Below, piece by piece: positions 12,830-22,784 of a DNA stretch of 43,076 nt. The stretch is from the NCBI GenBank assembly GCA_015499985.1, contig JAAAUF010000276.1:1-43076 (forward strand), read 5' to 3'. The notes under the pieces were generated by a model that saw only the letters and a program-made list of their open reading frames with translations, made no database searches and was not told the origin of the DNA. The DNA comes from Haplosporangium gracile (taxonomy: Eukaryota > Mortierellomycota > Mortierellomycetes > Mortierellales > Mortierellaceae). Made by a program: the position numbers and the translations under genes. Within the stretch, counting starts at the first letter, position 1, and every line of letters starts with the position of its first letter.

Positions 12830-14611
12830 ATGGACATGCCAACAACCCTCGCCCACAAATACCACACTCTCAAAACCAAAAAATCCACAACCCACCCCTC
12901 CTCTAAAGACATCTTTCCTTCCTCCCCCCCTTCTCCTTCCTGCCCCTCCACACCCGCACAACCATACACAACATTCATCGGCGATCTAGTATCAGCTTTC
13001 AACTCTCTCTCGACCCCCTCAGCATCCTCAACCGCCTCGCCAACATTACACACCTCCTTCCAGGGGCTTGATCATGAGGCTCTGGTCGACACACACCAGA
13101 AGAAAAAAGTCGTCAAGGCCCTTCAGCTTGCTAACCCCGCGCAGGTCAATGAGATCATTTCGTTGTTGAAGGCTATGCCTGATCCTTCCAAGATTGTGAG
13201 TGAAAGTGTGGGCAAGAAGGAAAGGAAGGCCCATTCTCGAGATTCTAGCCAGCAGAGCGTTCTCTCCCTTCTCCACGACATGACCAAGCCCAAGGACAAA
13301 GACGCGAACGCAGCGGAGACGGTCAAGAAACAAAAGACTGACGACAAGGAGACGAAACAGCGGGTCGACGAAGATGAGAAGCTGGGAGAGGACTGGGACA
13401 AGGTCGAGAAGAAGTGGGCCTGGGAGACACAGAAGAGTAATGACCAGTTGACGGGGATTGTGGACCCCGAGTCGTGTAAGGGTGCCATTGCCACTGCCGG
13501 GTCTTGGTTCTTCTCCTCCGGCATTCCTGCTCCAGCAGTACCAACGGCTAAATCGGTGAAAGCGGAAGCATCCCAAAAGGCTGTGAAGCCCAAGCCATCC
13601 AAGATTTTGACCACCGCGACAAATGACGCCACCAAGTCGACTAGTTTCGGATCCCTCTTCACATCAACTCCTACTACAACCACCACCAAAGCCGCGAAAT
13701 CGAAACCACCAGTAGACCCATCATCCCTCCACAACAAGAACAAGAAGCACGCCGCCACCACCAAACGAACAGCATCCTCGACATCCCTCTCAACCGGCGA
13801 ACAGATCGCAAAAGCCGCCGCAACCCTCCTCGCAACCGCCGCGGCTGCGTCTCCCAAAGAATTACCCTCCTCCACACATCAAAAACAAGTCCAACGCCAG
13901 TCGTCTATGCCCAACATCAAGACCACCACCCTTAAACGCCTCCTCACCACAACCAAAGCCTCCACCACTGCAGACTCCTCTGCTACACCCGCCAAGAACA
14001 AATCCTCCTCCACCACAGATCTAACTGCCTCCGCACTCTCAGCACCCTCCTACATCTCTTCCACAATCACCTCTCTAACCCGCCAATGGCTCACCCTTCA
14101 GTCCTCCCCTCCGCCAACCCACATGATGAGCGCCTACACTTACTGGTGGGGGTACGAGATCTACGTCCCTCACAAATGTATGGACACTATTGAGCGCGTC
14201 TCCAACACCTCCCAGATTTTTTTTGGGTTCCTTAGTGGCACCGTCAGTGCGATCCCAGGTTTGGCGGCATTGGTCCCGATTGCCAAGATCATTTCGGCGT
14301 GGGTTGGGTACCAATGGGCGGTGATCAAGACTCAGGATGCCGGTAAAGGGGTTGTTATTTCTGCCACCTGGTAAGTTGTTGTACCTTTTTTTTTTTTTAA
14401 ATATTTGGTGCCATATTACAGTTATGACCACAAGAAAACAACACTAATTAATACCGCTTTGACCTTTTTACATGATTATAGGGTGCTTCCGGTTGCACTG
14501 GCATCACGACCCTGGGACCATTGCGGGAATGAAGATGATCGTTTCCCTTCTGAAGCTTCGTTATTTCCTTCGCCTAAGACGACCCTCAAGTCTAAACTTG
14601 GTCTCTTCTGA
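12830..14611 (+). CDS. Uncharacterised fungal protein with hydrophobic C-terminal domain
   Basis: Two exons, 12830-14370 and 14482-14611, joined across a GTAAGT...TAG intron (111 bp). The split Trp codon restores frame, giving about 556 residues. Residues 1-430 are Ser/Thr/Pro/Lys-rich and probably disordered, with one charged segment (about 76-130, containing VVKALQLANPAQVNEIISLL) that may form helices. The C-terminus is different: WWGYEIYVP (about 439-447), then a long hydrophobic stretch (about 464-515) with FFGFLSGTVSAIPGLAAL, then SATW joined to VLPVALASRPWD. The intron falls exactly inside that last motif. I have a loose memory of similar WWGY / ATW / RPWD patterns in uncharacterised fungal proteins but cannot verify it. 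The hydrophobic segment suggests membrane or lipid-droplet association, as inference. It is convergent with the downstream hydrolase. Confidence 0.8.
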
Positions 14612-14991
14612 GTTTAGATCCTTCTCCTCGCTTTCATTCACAATTTTTTCCATGCCTCTTTCATGCCTCTCATATTTTTCTTTCAATAATTTTTTTTATA
14701 TCTTTTCTTGTTGACTTTTCGGAACATTCTTTAGTTCTTTTCATACCTTTCTTTGGTAACTTTTCATACCTTCCACAGCTGTCTGTACCTTTTCATACTT
14801 TTCCCTAATTAATACCAATATACATATAGAAAACTAATAACCTTTACTCCATAAAGACATTCCCATTCTTTTTATTTTCGATTCCTCTTCGTGTTTAACT
14901 AAAAGTGCGTCGACTAAGGGAAGGGTATCAAATATCCACCACAAGAAAAGGAAACCACCAACACCAACCATCCCCTCCCGGCAATTCCTTC
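14612..14991. other. Convergent 3' intergenic region
   Basis: This AT/CT-rich spacer lies between the stop at 14611 (+) and the hydrolase stop at 14992 (-). TTTATT at 14871-14876 is an AATAAA on the minus strand, a plausible poly(A) signal for the hydrolase. The + side is T-rich with many ATACCTTT-like repeats (14740-14810) and no clean AATAAA. No gene is seen. Confidence 0.5.
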
Positions 14992-16707
14992 TTAAGCCTC
15001 ACTCTTGGCAACAAGTTCAAAGACACCATCCTTGCCCTTGGTATTCAACTCCTCAATGAACCGACAGTAAGTTTCTGTCTGCTCACCAGGCAAAGCATGT
15101 CCAGACCCTTCGAACACAACAAGGGGGCATCCAAGCTCCTTAGCTAGATGGTAAGATCCCGTGGGGCGAACAAAGTTGTCCTGGGTTCCTGTGACGACCA
15201 AGATGGGGATACCCGAGGTACGGATCTGGGCCAAGCGGGCGGAGTTGACGTGGTGAAAGAGCGCGGCCCAGCTTTGGGCGATGTTGGAGTGGATTGGTTG
15301 CACTGGCGTATTTGCGAACCTCTGCGCCAACGACTATTGTGAATACATGTTTGGAGAAAAATGTCAGTAATTTGAAAGGATAAACAATCGGTCGTGAAGA
15401 AATGGAAAACCATGCTTTGAGGTAATTTGAGACAAAGTGCATTTTCTCATAGGCTGCATTGAGGCCAAAATAAATAGGCGTGTACGTTAGGAACTTACGT
15501 CCACGAGGACCTCCCGGTTGGTCTTGAAGGGCGATCCCTTAGGAGAAGCTGCCTCCAACCATGTCTATAAGTCGAAGAGAGAGAGTTAGTCCGTTTCCAT
15601 GATAAGGGACATGTGAGCGCTCGGTTCACTCTTACGATTCCTTGTTGATCTCAATAATTTCTTCGATTCCCTCGATCACATTTTCAATAGAAGGCGTACG
15701 AAAGCACAGGCAGAGCGGGCTGTCCCCGAAAATACAGGTCCGACCATTTATCATACACTTCACCCTCACACGGACATTCCCCTCCGTTTCGCCAAGACAA
15801 TTATGGAGCACTATTCTCTTTCTCCATCACACCATCATTACACAAAAAATAGCATATGTATGATTACCTTGGGATAAAGAGTTTCAGCAATTAGCTTCAT
15901 ACGGAGCGCGGGATCCTTAATAAGAATGACACGGGACAAGAACGAGATGGTAACCAATTGAGGAGGCGATCGCCCAGCGTTGGTCGAGGTCAAGAGTAAC
16001 GACGAGAACCGCTTAGGGTCGGCGATGATCAACTCCAACGAGATCATGCCGCCCATCGAGACTCCTGCCACATGCACGTTACTGGTCCATCCGAGGCCGT
16101 CCAGAAGCTCCAGTGTATCTTGTGCCATCTGCGAGGTTCTATGTTTGAGATGAGAAAAGATCGGAGGATAATGAGTATAAAGGAGTGATATATCGATTAG
16201 GGGGTCAGAACGCAGAGAGAGTGCTAGAAAAGGCACTTGAGGTCGTAAGAAAAGAGAAGGTAAGCAAGGGAAGACTGGGATCGATGCACTGAAAATGACA
16301 TACGAGTATAGGCCCTTGGGAGCATCGGAAAAGCCAACTCCTCGATTGTCAAAGAAGACAGTGGTGTACTCGGGGTTCTTTGCGAAGTGACTGACCTAAT
16401 AGTATGATGCAATTGAAGGTTGTCTTCGTCAGACAACGACGCTCTGCAGTGGCAAAAAGGACGAATGATCATAAACGATGCTTCAACGAAAATGCAAATG
16501 CGAATGCAACTGTGAATGAATGCAAAGTGCAAAAGCACTACATACGACGGTGTCCCATGCGCTTCCGGGGGAGTTGAGGCCCATAATGAGGAGGAGCTTC
16601 TTGGGTCCGTTGCCTGTCTTCTCGTAGTAGAGCTTGAAGGGGACCTTCTTGTCGCGGGTGTGACCGACTTCGATGTAGCCCTTCTCGTGGTGGACAGTAG
16701 CCGTCAT
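14992..16707 (-). CDS. Alpha/beta hydrolase fold protein (esterase/lipase-like)
   Basis: Five exons, all in phase: 16707-16546, 16395-16304, 16138-15868, 15564-15499 and 15333-14992, giving about 310 residues. This is a typical single-domain alpha/beta hydrolase length. Fold landmarks appear in order: LLLIMGLNSPGSAWD (oxyanion-loop region, about 38-52), FFDNRGVGFSD (about 68-78), nucleophile elbow GVSMGG with Ser112, acid Asp249 in TGTQDNFVRP, and base His276 in GSGHALPGE. The catalytic triad is therefore complete, and activity on an ester or related bond is expected from the family. The substrate cannot be read from sequence. Intron 3 (303 bp) is longer than the others. No signal peptide is seen, so it is probably cytosolic. 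It is divergent from the MFSD1-like gene and shares its upstream region. Confidence 0.9.
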
Positions 16708-17336
16708 TTTTGAGTATGAACGTTAATGAAGTAAAGGTAGAGAGAGAAGGGGAAAATAGCCGTAAAGAAAGGATTAGTTGGCTTTCGTGAAAAGAATACG
16801 AGAAGAGGATAGTATAATGTGTGTGGATAGGAGAGGATGAAGGGAGTGTGAAGAAGAAGTAGAAAAAGAAGATGTGCAGCAGCAGTAATTTTAAAGCCAA
16901 AGGCACGAGAAAAAAGCAGTCAATAGAGCCAATTAGAGACAAATGCAAATGGTCGGACCAGAAAGAGCACAAGGAAACTATTGACATGATCGCCCAACAG
17001 CTTCGTTTCTCCTTTCTCTCTCTCTCTTTTCTACAGTGGAGAGCCACGCGCATCCATACATGCACACTAGACTTTATCCTTACGGAAAACCAATATTTTA
17101 CTACTGCCAATGGTGCCCACTTATGTGCCCTCTACTGTCAGCCCATCCTCGACTAGTGTTTCCTACCGTGTTCCTCACTGACGGCCACTTGACACTCTAA
17201 GCATCGAGACAACCGGTCTAATTGTCACTTCCTTCTCCAGTTTTCTTCTTTCTTTTTTTCTTCCTTCTTCAGAGAGCCACCTCCCCTCACACCAACAACA
17301 TATCACTCATCCACCTCATCCCCTTCATAACCAATA
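16708..17336. promoter_or_regulatory. Shared divergent upstream region (hydrolase / MFSD1-like)
   Basis: This 629-bp spacer separates the start codons of two head-to-head genes. It has a CCAAT at 16929-16933 with ATGCAAAT close by. The leader is CT-rich on each gene's own coding strand: purine-rich on + near 16740-16870, and TTCTTTC-rich near 17240-17275. No separate gene is seen. Co-regulation is possible but not shown. Confidence 0.4.
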
Positions 17337-19202
17337 ATGAACAATCCTCAGCGCACCCCACAAAACCCTAGTACCAGGACTCTCGGGCGTGAACGAAGCG
17401 GAAGGACACTGTCCACAACACCCACCAACATTGAAGAGCTCACCCAGCACTACTCCTCCTCCTCCAAGCCTGTCACCACGATCGTCAGGCCTAGAACCGG
17501 CAATAATGCCAAAGGCGATCCCACTACTTCGTTGGTCCCCGTCAAGACTGGAGGATCAATCCGCTGGCCGATGCTAGCCGCCGCCTGCTTCATCATGTTT
17601 GGCAACTATTTCGCATTCGACAACCCGGCAGTTCTCAACAAACCGCTCCAGGAATACATGCGCATGACCGACGACCAATTTGCTTACTTCTTGAACCTCC
17701 TCTACACCACATACTCGATCCCGAACGTCATCCTCCCTTGGCTTGGTGGGTATGCCGCCGACCGGTTCGGGCACAACAAATTGTTGATTGTTCTCTCGAT
17801 TCTGGTGGTTTTGGGTCAGTTGGTGGTCTGTCTGGGACTTGACCGGCGCAATATTGGGATTATGATTTTGGGCAGGGTGGTCTTTGGATCGGCTGAGAGT
17901 TTGGCGGTTGCCCAGTCGGCGATTACGGTCAAATACTTTCGAGGCAAGGAGTTGGCCATGGCCTTGGGGATCAATCTTTGTGTGAGTCGGATGGGCGGTG
18001 TTTTGAATGACTTGGTCACACCTATTATCTGGTCCAAATCTTCGGTTCCCTTTGCATTCTGGTGCGGCCTTCTTCTTTGTGTCTTTTCGTTAATTATGGC
18101 AATTGTACTGGTCGCCATGGATCTCCGGTTTGGAGCCCGTGTAGGCCTTGAGAATGCCCCATTGGAACGATCGCGGCCTTCTAGTTGTCTGATTGAGGCA
18201 AGACTATCGCTAGATGGCTTCTCGCACACCAACTTCTCGTTCGAGCAGAATAATCCGCCTTCGATACAGGATATCACCATGGAGCGAATGGACGGCCATC
18301 ATCATTTCAACCACCGTTCCAATAGTAGCCATCCTGACAAGGAGACAATTTTACAAAAGTATATTCGTCAGCTTCGTCCACTGTTTGACTACTCGCTGTC
18401 GTTCTGGATTTTGTTTGTGATGGGATTCCTGCTGGTCGGCATCATTGTTCCCTTCAACAGTATCCATGCCGGTTTCCTTCAGATGCGCTGGTACCCCGGC
18501 GATCCTCTCAAAGGTTCGTCTCTCTCCCCTTCCCTCGCTCCTTGTATTCTTCTCTGCAGTCAACCATGCTAACCGTGATATTATCAACTCCATCTATTCA
18601 TAATTGCAATAGCGGCCCAGATCATGACGATCCCGGATTTACTTGCAGGAGTACTCATCCTCCCCGTCGGCTGGTTTGTAGATCACTACGGCCAAAAGTC
18701 CTGGCTCTTCATCCTCTGCGGCTTGATCACAGGAACAGCACACGTCTTCCTGGGCCTCGTCAAGATCAAAAACCCTTTCCCCTTCCTCATCTGCCTCGGT
18801 GTCTCCTCTGCGATCGGCGCTATCTTTTCTAGCGCCGTCCCCGTCCTCGTCCGTAGCGACCAAATGGCTACCGCCTAGTACGTTATTTCTCTCAGCTTCC
18901 CTTTTATTTTGTTCGGGTAGCTAGTTGACCGCCTCACACGTACTACAGCCCCTAACTCACTCCTTCTTCTTTTCGCTTTTGATGTGCCTATACATAGCGG
19001 TATTCTGACGTCGGCGTATAACCTCTCATTCGTAGTCCTCCCAATGGTGGTCGCGAAACTGATGACAGTCGACCCGACGGTGTACACATACACGGAAATT
19101 TTCTTCGCGTCGATCGGGTTCTTTGGCGCAATGCTTGCTGTCTGGCTCAAGCTGCTCGACCGCAACGGAGATCTTGATCGTCGTGAGATCGACAACAACT
19201 AA
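17337..19202 (+). CDS. MFSD1: MFSD1-type major facilitator transporter
   Basis: Three exons: 17337-18513, 18613-18877 and 18998-19202, giving about 548 residues. Donors are GTTCGT and GTACGT; both joins keep phase and rebuild conserved text (DPLK-AAQIM and MATA-YGILTSAYN). A Ser/Thr/Pro-rich cytosolic tail (1-75) precedes the first membrane segment (about 79-98) with FGNYFAFDNPAVL. It is followed by YSIPNVILPWLGGYAADRFG (MFS motif-A region, about 127-145), FGSAESLAVAQ (183-193), FRGKEL and further hydrophobic segments. A hydrophilic Ser/His-rich loop (about 262-345) separates the two halves. DNPA, the SWPN/SIPN-like helix, ESLAVAQ and F-x-GKEL are shared with MFSD1, a lysosomal dipeptide exporter in animals. 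A vacuolar/lysosomal role here is by homology. Confidence in MFS is very high and in the MFSD1 subfamily good. Confidence 0.85.
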
Positions 19203-19256
19203 AAAAACAGTATCTTATTTACGACTTTCCTTCCTTTATTTACATATACACTAATG

Positions 19257-19262
19257 AATAAA
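19257..19262 (+). terminator. Poly(A) signal, MFSD1-like gene
   Basis: A canonical AATAAA lies 55 bp after the stop codon, in an AT-rich stretch. Confidence 0.55.
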
Positions 19263-20418
19263 TAGCAACTGAACAGTGACTCGATGCACCTACTCTTTTT
19301 GCAGGTGAATCAGTCATATCTTTGATGATTATGTCAGGGTTGTCTTTGGTTTGCCCTCGGAAATGTTACAGGAACAAATCAGCATCCACATTCCATCTAT
19401 ATTATTTCCTGTCACCCATACTGTCCATGCCAGCACCGAACCCGATGGCTGGAAAATGGTGCTATAAGTTCGCTTGTGGCCATACTCATGTCTATTAGAC
19501 CATCTGTATCCAACTCCATGGCCCATTAGCCATCAGCAGCAATTTATTTGACTTATTTCCAGGCAAGGCCCTCATTCTCTCTGAAGGGCATGGTTTATTA
19601 TGTAGATAGCAGACGGAACATAAAGAGCCGGCTTTTTTCGTTTTTCTTCTTTTATTTCTTTACCACCTTTCACTTCTCCACCTTGACCTTCCTATTGTTT
19701 CCAGTCCGATTTCTGCTCCATTTCTCTCTATCCTACTTCCATTGGCACACAAAACCAGCAACACCATCACTTTCACTTTTCGACAGAAACCGCTTCCAAG
19801 TACTCTCTTTTTGGTCTTCAAGCTGGGCCGCCATCAATACAACCCTCCATGGTTCTTCCTCTCGCTCGGCCAAACAACAAGCCAGCACAGTCGAGTATTC
19901 ATTGTTTCTAACCCTACATCATCTCTTTGCTACATTCTAAGTCAACTCATTTTCACAGAAAGCGTGCTCGCCATAGCAGCTCAAGACATGTTCTTCACTC
20001 CACTGCTCCGACTCAGTCCTCTGACGCTCGATTTACAAGAAGGTTGTTCGCTGTCTGCCTGTAAAAAAAAAGTGCTGACAAACTTTTTGAGTCTTGGGAG
20101 GTCAAATCAAAAAGTACTGTCAAAAAATGTCGCAAATGGTAAGTGTAGGAATGAGAAACAAAAGTAAAAAAAAAAACGTTATACTAACCTCGCATGTACA
20201 GTTCTTTTCTCCACATCTAATTACCTTTCGTTTTAGGTACCAACTGAGATGCGGACGAAATTTCGGAATGAGTAAATTGGTAGCCAGCCAGGTCCATGTC
20301 TGTTGATAGAATGAGGCGTCACACGCCTCTCTTATCAGGATTTCAAGCCTCGAGGCCTGGTCATCGCCTCCTCCACAGGATCAACCAGCCTCTAACCTCA
20401 TTGAGTGCGTGCCTTCAA
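19263..20418. other. Intergenic stretch without a supported gene
   Basis: Open frames on + (19548-20167) are CT-rich or shifted against each other and show no domain. Around 20300-20410 the sequence is GC-richer, with short repeated elements (GATCAACCAGCC occurs twice, near 20380 and 20638). This suggests decayed coding or repeat DNA connected to the left gene fragment. Confidence 0.4.
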
Positions 20419-20903
20419 TTATATCGCTCTCACTTGTTCAGGAGCACCCCCATGAACATTTAACACCACGCCTGTTGCAACCATATTGAAATCAACTTCG
20501 GTTCTCATCAAGCCACCAGCGCCTGGTCCGACCTTAGTCAACGCGCCTTTCATCCTCAGCAGCAGGATCCTCTTGCACTAAACCAAAACCGCTGTCGCAT
20601 CGTCACTCTTCACCGCCACTGCTTCCGCGCTTGTCTCGATCAACCAGCCAGTAGCAACCGTCACGTCCACTCTCCAAGTTACACCCCACCTCGGCACAGG
20701 CAACAGCGAGGACTGAGCCATGGAGTGGGTGGCGATGTGGTGGCGATGGGAGTGACACTGGTACTTGGAGCATTGGCAAGCGAGGCTGTGAGCATGGGTG
20801 TCGATGCTGGGGTCGAAGCGGAAACTGCCGTGGACGCCATAGTTGTTGAGAATGCGGTTGAAGATAGTGACGATGGTGAATAGGATGAGTTTGAGGGATT
20901 CAT
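20419..20903 (-). pseudogene. Left gene remnant, inverted partial copy of the F-box gene start
   Basis: The ATG at 20903 aligns in context with the start of the right-hand gene: CCACCATTCACCC before it here, CCGCCATTCACCC before the ATG at 22785. A Ser/Thr/Pro/Ala-rich N-terminus follows in both (MNPSNSSYSPSS... here). This copy stops at 20679. A coding-like reading then resumes in another frame, is broken by a TAG, and ends at 20419 with EVDFNMVATGVVLNVHGG. No F-box is found. It is probably a decayed or chimeric paralogue whose upstream region is the left arm of the inverted repeat. Confidence 0.5.
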
Positions 20904-20967
20904 CGTGGATGGAGATGATGGGTGAATGGTGGTTCGAGAGTTGGCAAAAGCAAATTCAGCCGTTTAG

Positions 20968-21426
20968 TTGAGAACGGCGAGCGTGTGGGCGAAAGAGAGT
21001 GAGGACGAGGTTAATAATGAGGAAAAGGAAAAGAGATGACTTTTCTGCTGACAAGAAAAGTCAGTATCCAACTTTAGGATCACAAAGAAGGATAGCAAGA
21101 CTCTAGTGGGCGAAAGGACGGACAAATGTGGGCGAGGTTCTGCTCTTGTTTGTTCTCTCTCATTTTGCTGATTGGTGTTGTGGGGGAGAAGGGTGAAGAA
21201 AAGAAAGAAAGATAAAATAAGAGCGCAAAGGGCCGTTGGCAGTTTATACCCTGAAAGTTCGTTTAATTGAGGCTTGTGCTGGCAGCACAGTTGATTGTCA
21301 GTCAGTCAGTCTGTCATGAAAGAACAATAGAGAGAAGAGAAAAATAAGGGCTACTGTCTCACTTTTGAGACAGTAGCATTACCTTGATGCAAGGGCTCGA
21401 TGGTGGGAGAAAGAGAGAGAGAGAGA
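20968..21426 (+). repeat. Left arm of long inverted repeat
   Basis: About 459 bp that is nearly identical, in reverse complement, to 22259-22726. The few differences seen include GAGGACGAGG versus GAGGGCGAGG, AGTAGCATT versus AGTAGTATT, and the GA-repeat length. Similarity continues outward at lower identity, across the aligned start codons. The inner edge is a (GA)n tract. It contains a 12-bp-stem hairpin. Confidence 0.95.
21350..21377. promoter_or_regulatory. Perfect 12-bp dyad in left arm
   Basis: GCTACTGTCTCA, a 4-base spacer, then its exact complement. It lies about 530 bp upstream of the left start codon. It could be a transcription-factor dyad or a transcript hairpin. The same element sits in the right arm. 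Confidence 0.6.
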
Positions 21427-22258
21427 CAACTAGCTATCCAGAGGGAGAGGGAGAAGAGGATTGACTTCATGATAACGACAGAGAGTACGTCTTTGACCAG
21501 ATGAACAAGGACCATCTCAAGCACACCACTGCAGACAAAAAGTAGCGACAACCCTGGAAAAAGAACAGACACGATGAACATCTTATGCCACTTTCCACTA
21601 CGACTGTTTTGTAACAGGCATCATGTATAACCAAAGGTAATCTGCGAAGGCACAAAAAAAGGAGTATAACCTTCTCGCCCTTTTCTCATTGTCTAAATGA
21701 GTGCATGAACCCTTAAGTGAACTATGGTAAGAAGTAAAGATTGCTTCGCCCATCGCGCTGATGGACCCATGTTTGTGACGGTGAAAAAGATCCACTTGAG
21801 TCTTGCTTCTTTCCTTTTGGTCCTCAGGACTGCTTGGCTGTTCCTGATGCACCTTTGACTGGCTCCTCTCTCTTTCTCTCCATGTCCTTTCGATGCTCTT
21901 GGCCTTCTGCGCTATTGTCCTTTTTGCAACTGACCAGGTCTGATTCACCTTTCTCATCTCCCTTCTGACTCACCGCCATCAACAAAACACAAAAGTGAAT
22001 GCAGGATCAGGTCACCGCTGGTTACTTTCATTCCATCCTCGTCGACATCACCAACAATCTCAACTCATAACACCAACAAAACAACAAACACTAGAAAACA
22101 AGCACTCTTCAGCAATTTTTGCGCTCGAGCGTCTCGTTTTGTTCATCTCATGCCCTCCCTCTGTATATATATCCCAAGAAGCCTAATAGCCTTGGTGTTT
22201 ATAGTAAAAAAGCGTGCTTGCGGATGGAACTGTGTCTCGTATAGCACTTGTTCTTGTC
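21427..22258. other. Spacer between the inverted-repeat arms
   Basis: 832 bp of unique sequence. The longest minus frame (21957-21598, 119 codons, charged N-terminus MRKVNQTWSVAKR) has no recognisable domain. No transposase-like motif is seen. It would be the loop of a hairpin if the repeat extruded or were transcribed. Confidence 0.5.
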
Positions 22259-22726
22259 GTCTCTCTCTCTCTCTCTCTCTCTTTCTCCCACCATCGAGCC
22301 CTTGCATCAAGGTAATACTACTGTCTCAAAAGTGAGACAGTAGCCCTTATTTTTCTCTTCTCTCTATTGTTCTTTCATGACAGACTGACTGACTGACAAT
22401 CAACTGTGCTGCCAGCACAAGCCTCAATTAAACGAACTTTCAGGGTATAAACTGCCAACGGCCCTTTGCGCTCTTATTTTATCTTTCTTTCTTTTCTTCA
22501 CCCTTCTCCCCCACAACACCAATCAGCAAAATGAGAGAGAACAAACAAGAGCAGAACCTCGCCCACATTTGTCCGTCCTTTCGCCCACTAGAGTCTTGCT
22601 ATCCTTCTTTGTGATCCTAAAGTTGGATACTGACTTTTCTTGTCAGCAGAAAAGTCATCTCTTTTCCTCTTCCTCATTATTAACCTCGCCCTCACTCTCT
22701 TTCGCCCACACGCTCACCGTTCTCAA
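22259..22726 (-). repeat. Right arm of long inverted repeat
   Basis: Reverse-complement partner of 20968-21426. It begins with a longer (CT)n tract (22260-22281) and ends about 60 bp before the F-box gene's ATG at 22785, so it is that gene's proximal promoter. Confidence 0.95.
22318..22343. promoter_or_regulatory. Dyad in right arm
   Basis: CTACTGTCTCA / TGAGACAGTAG, an 11-bp stem with spacer AAAG, equivalent to the left-arm dyad at 21350-21377. One outer base pair is lost through the C/T difference between the arms. Confidence 0.6.
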
Positions 22727-22784
22727 TTGAACTTTTTCAACTGTTATATAATCTACCGCCATTCACCCGTATCCATCTTTGTCC

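Noticed and set aside
15565..15867. Possible 84-bp cassette exon inside intron 3 of the hydrolase (coding-like text ending before GTAAGA)
   Set aside because: In the phase required by the flanking exons it hits a TGA, while skipping it joins two conserved hydrolase segments cleanly. It could at most be a poison exon, for which there is no evidence.
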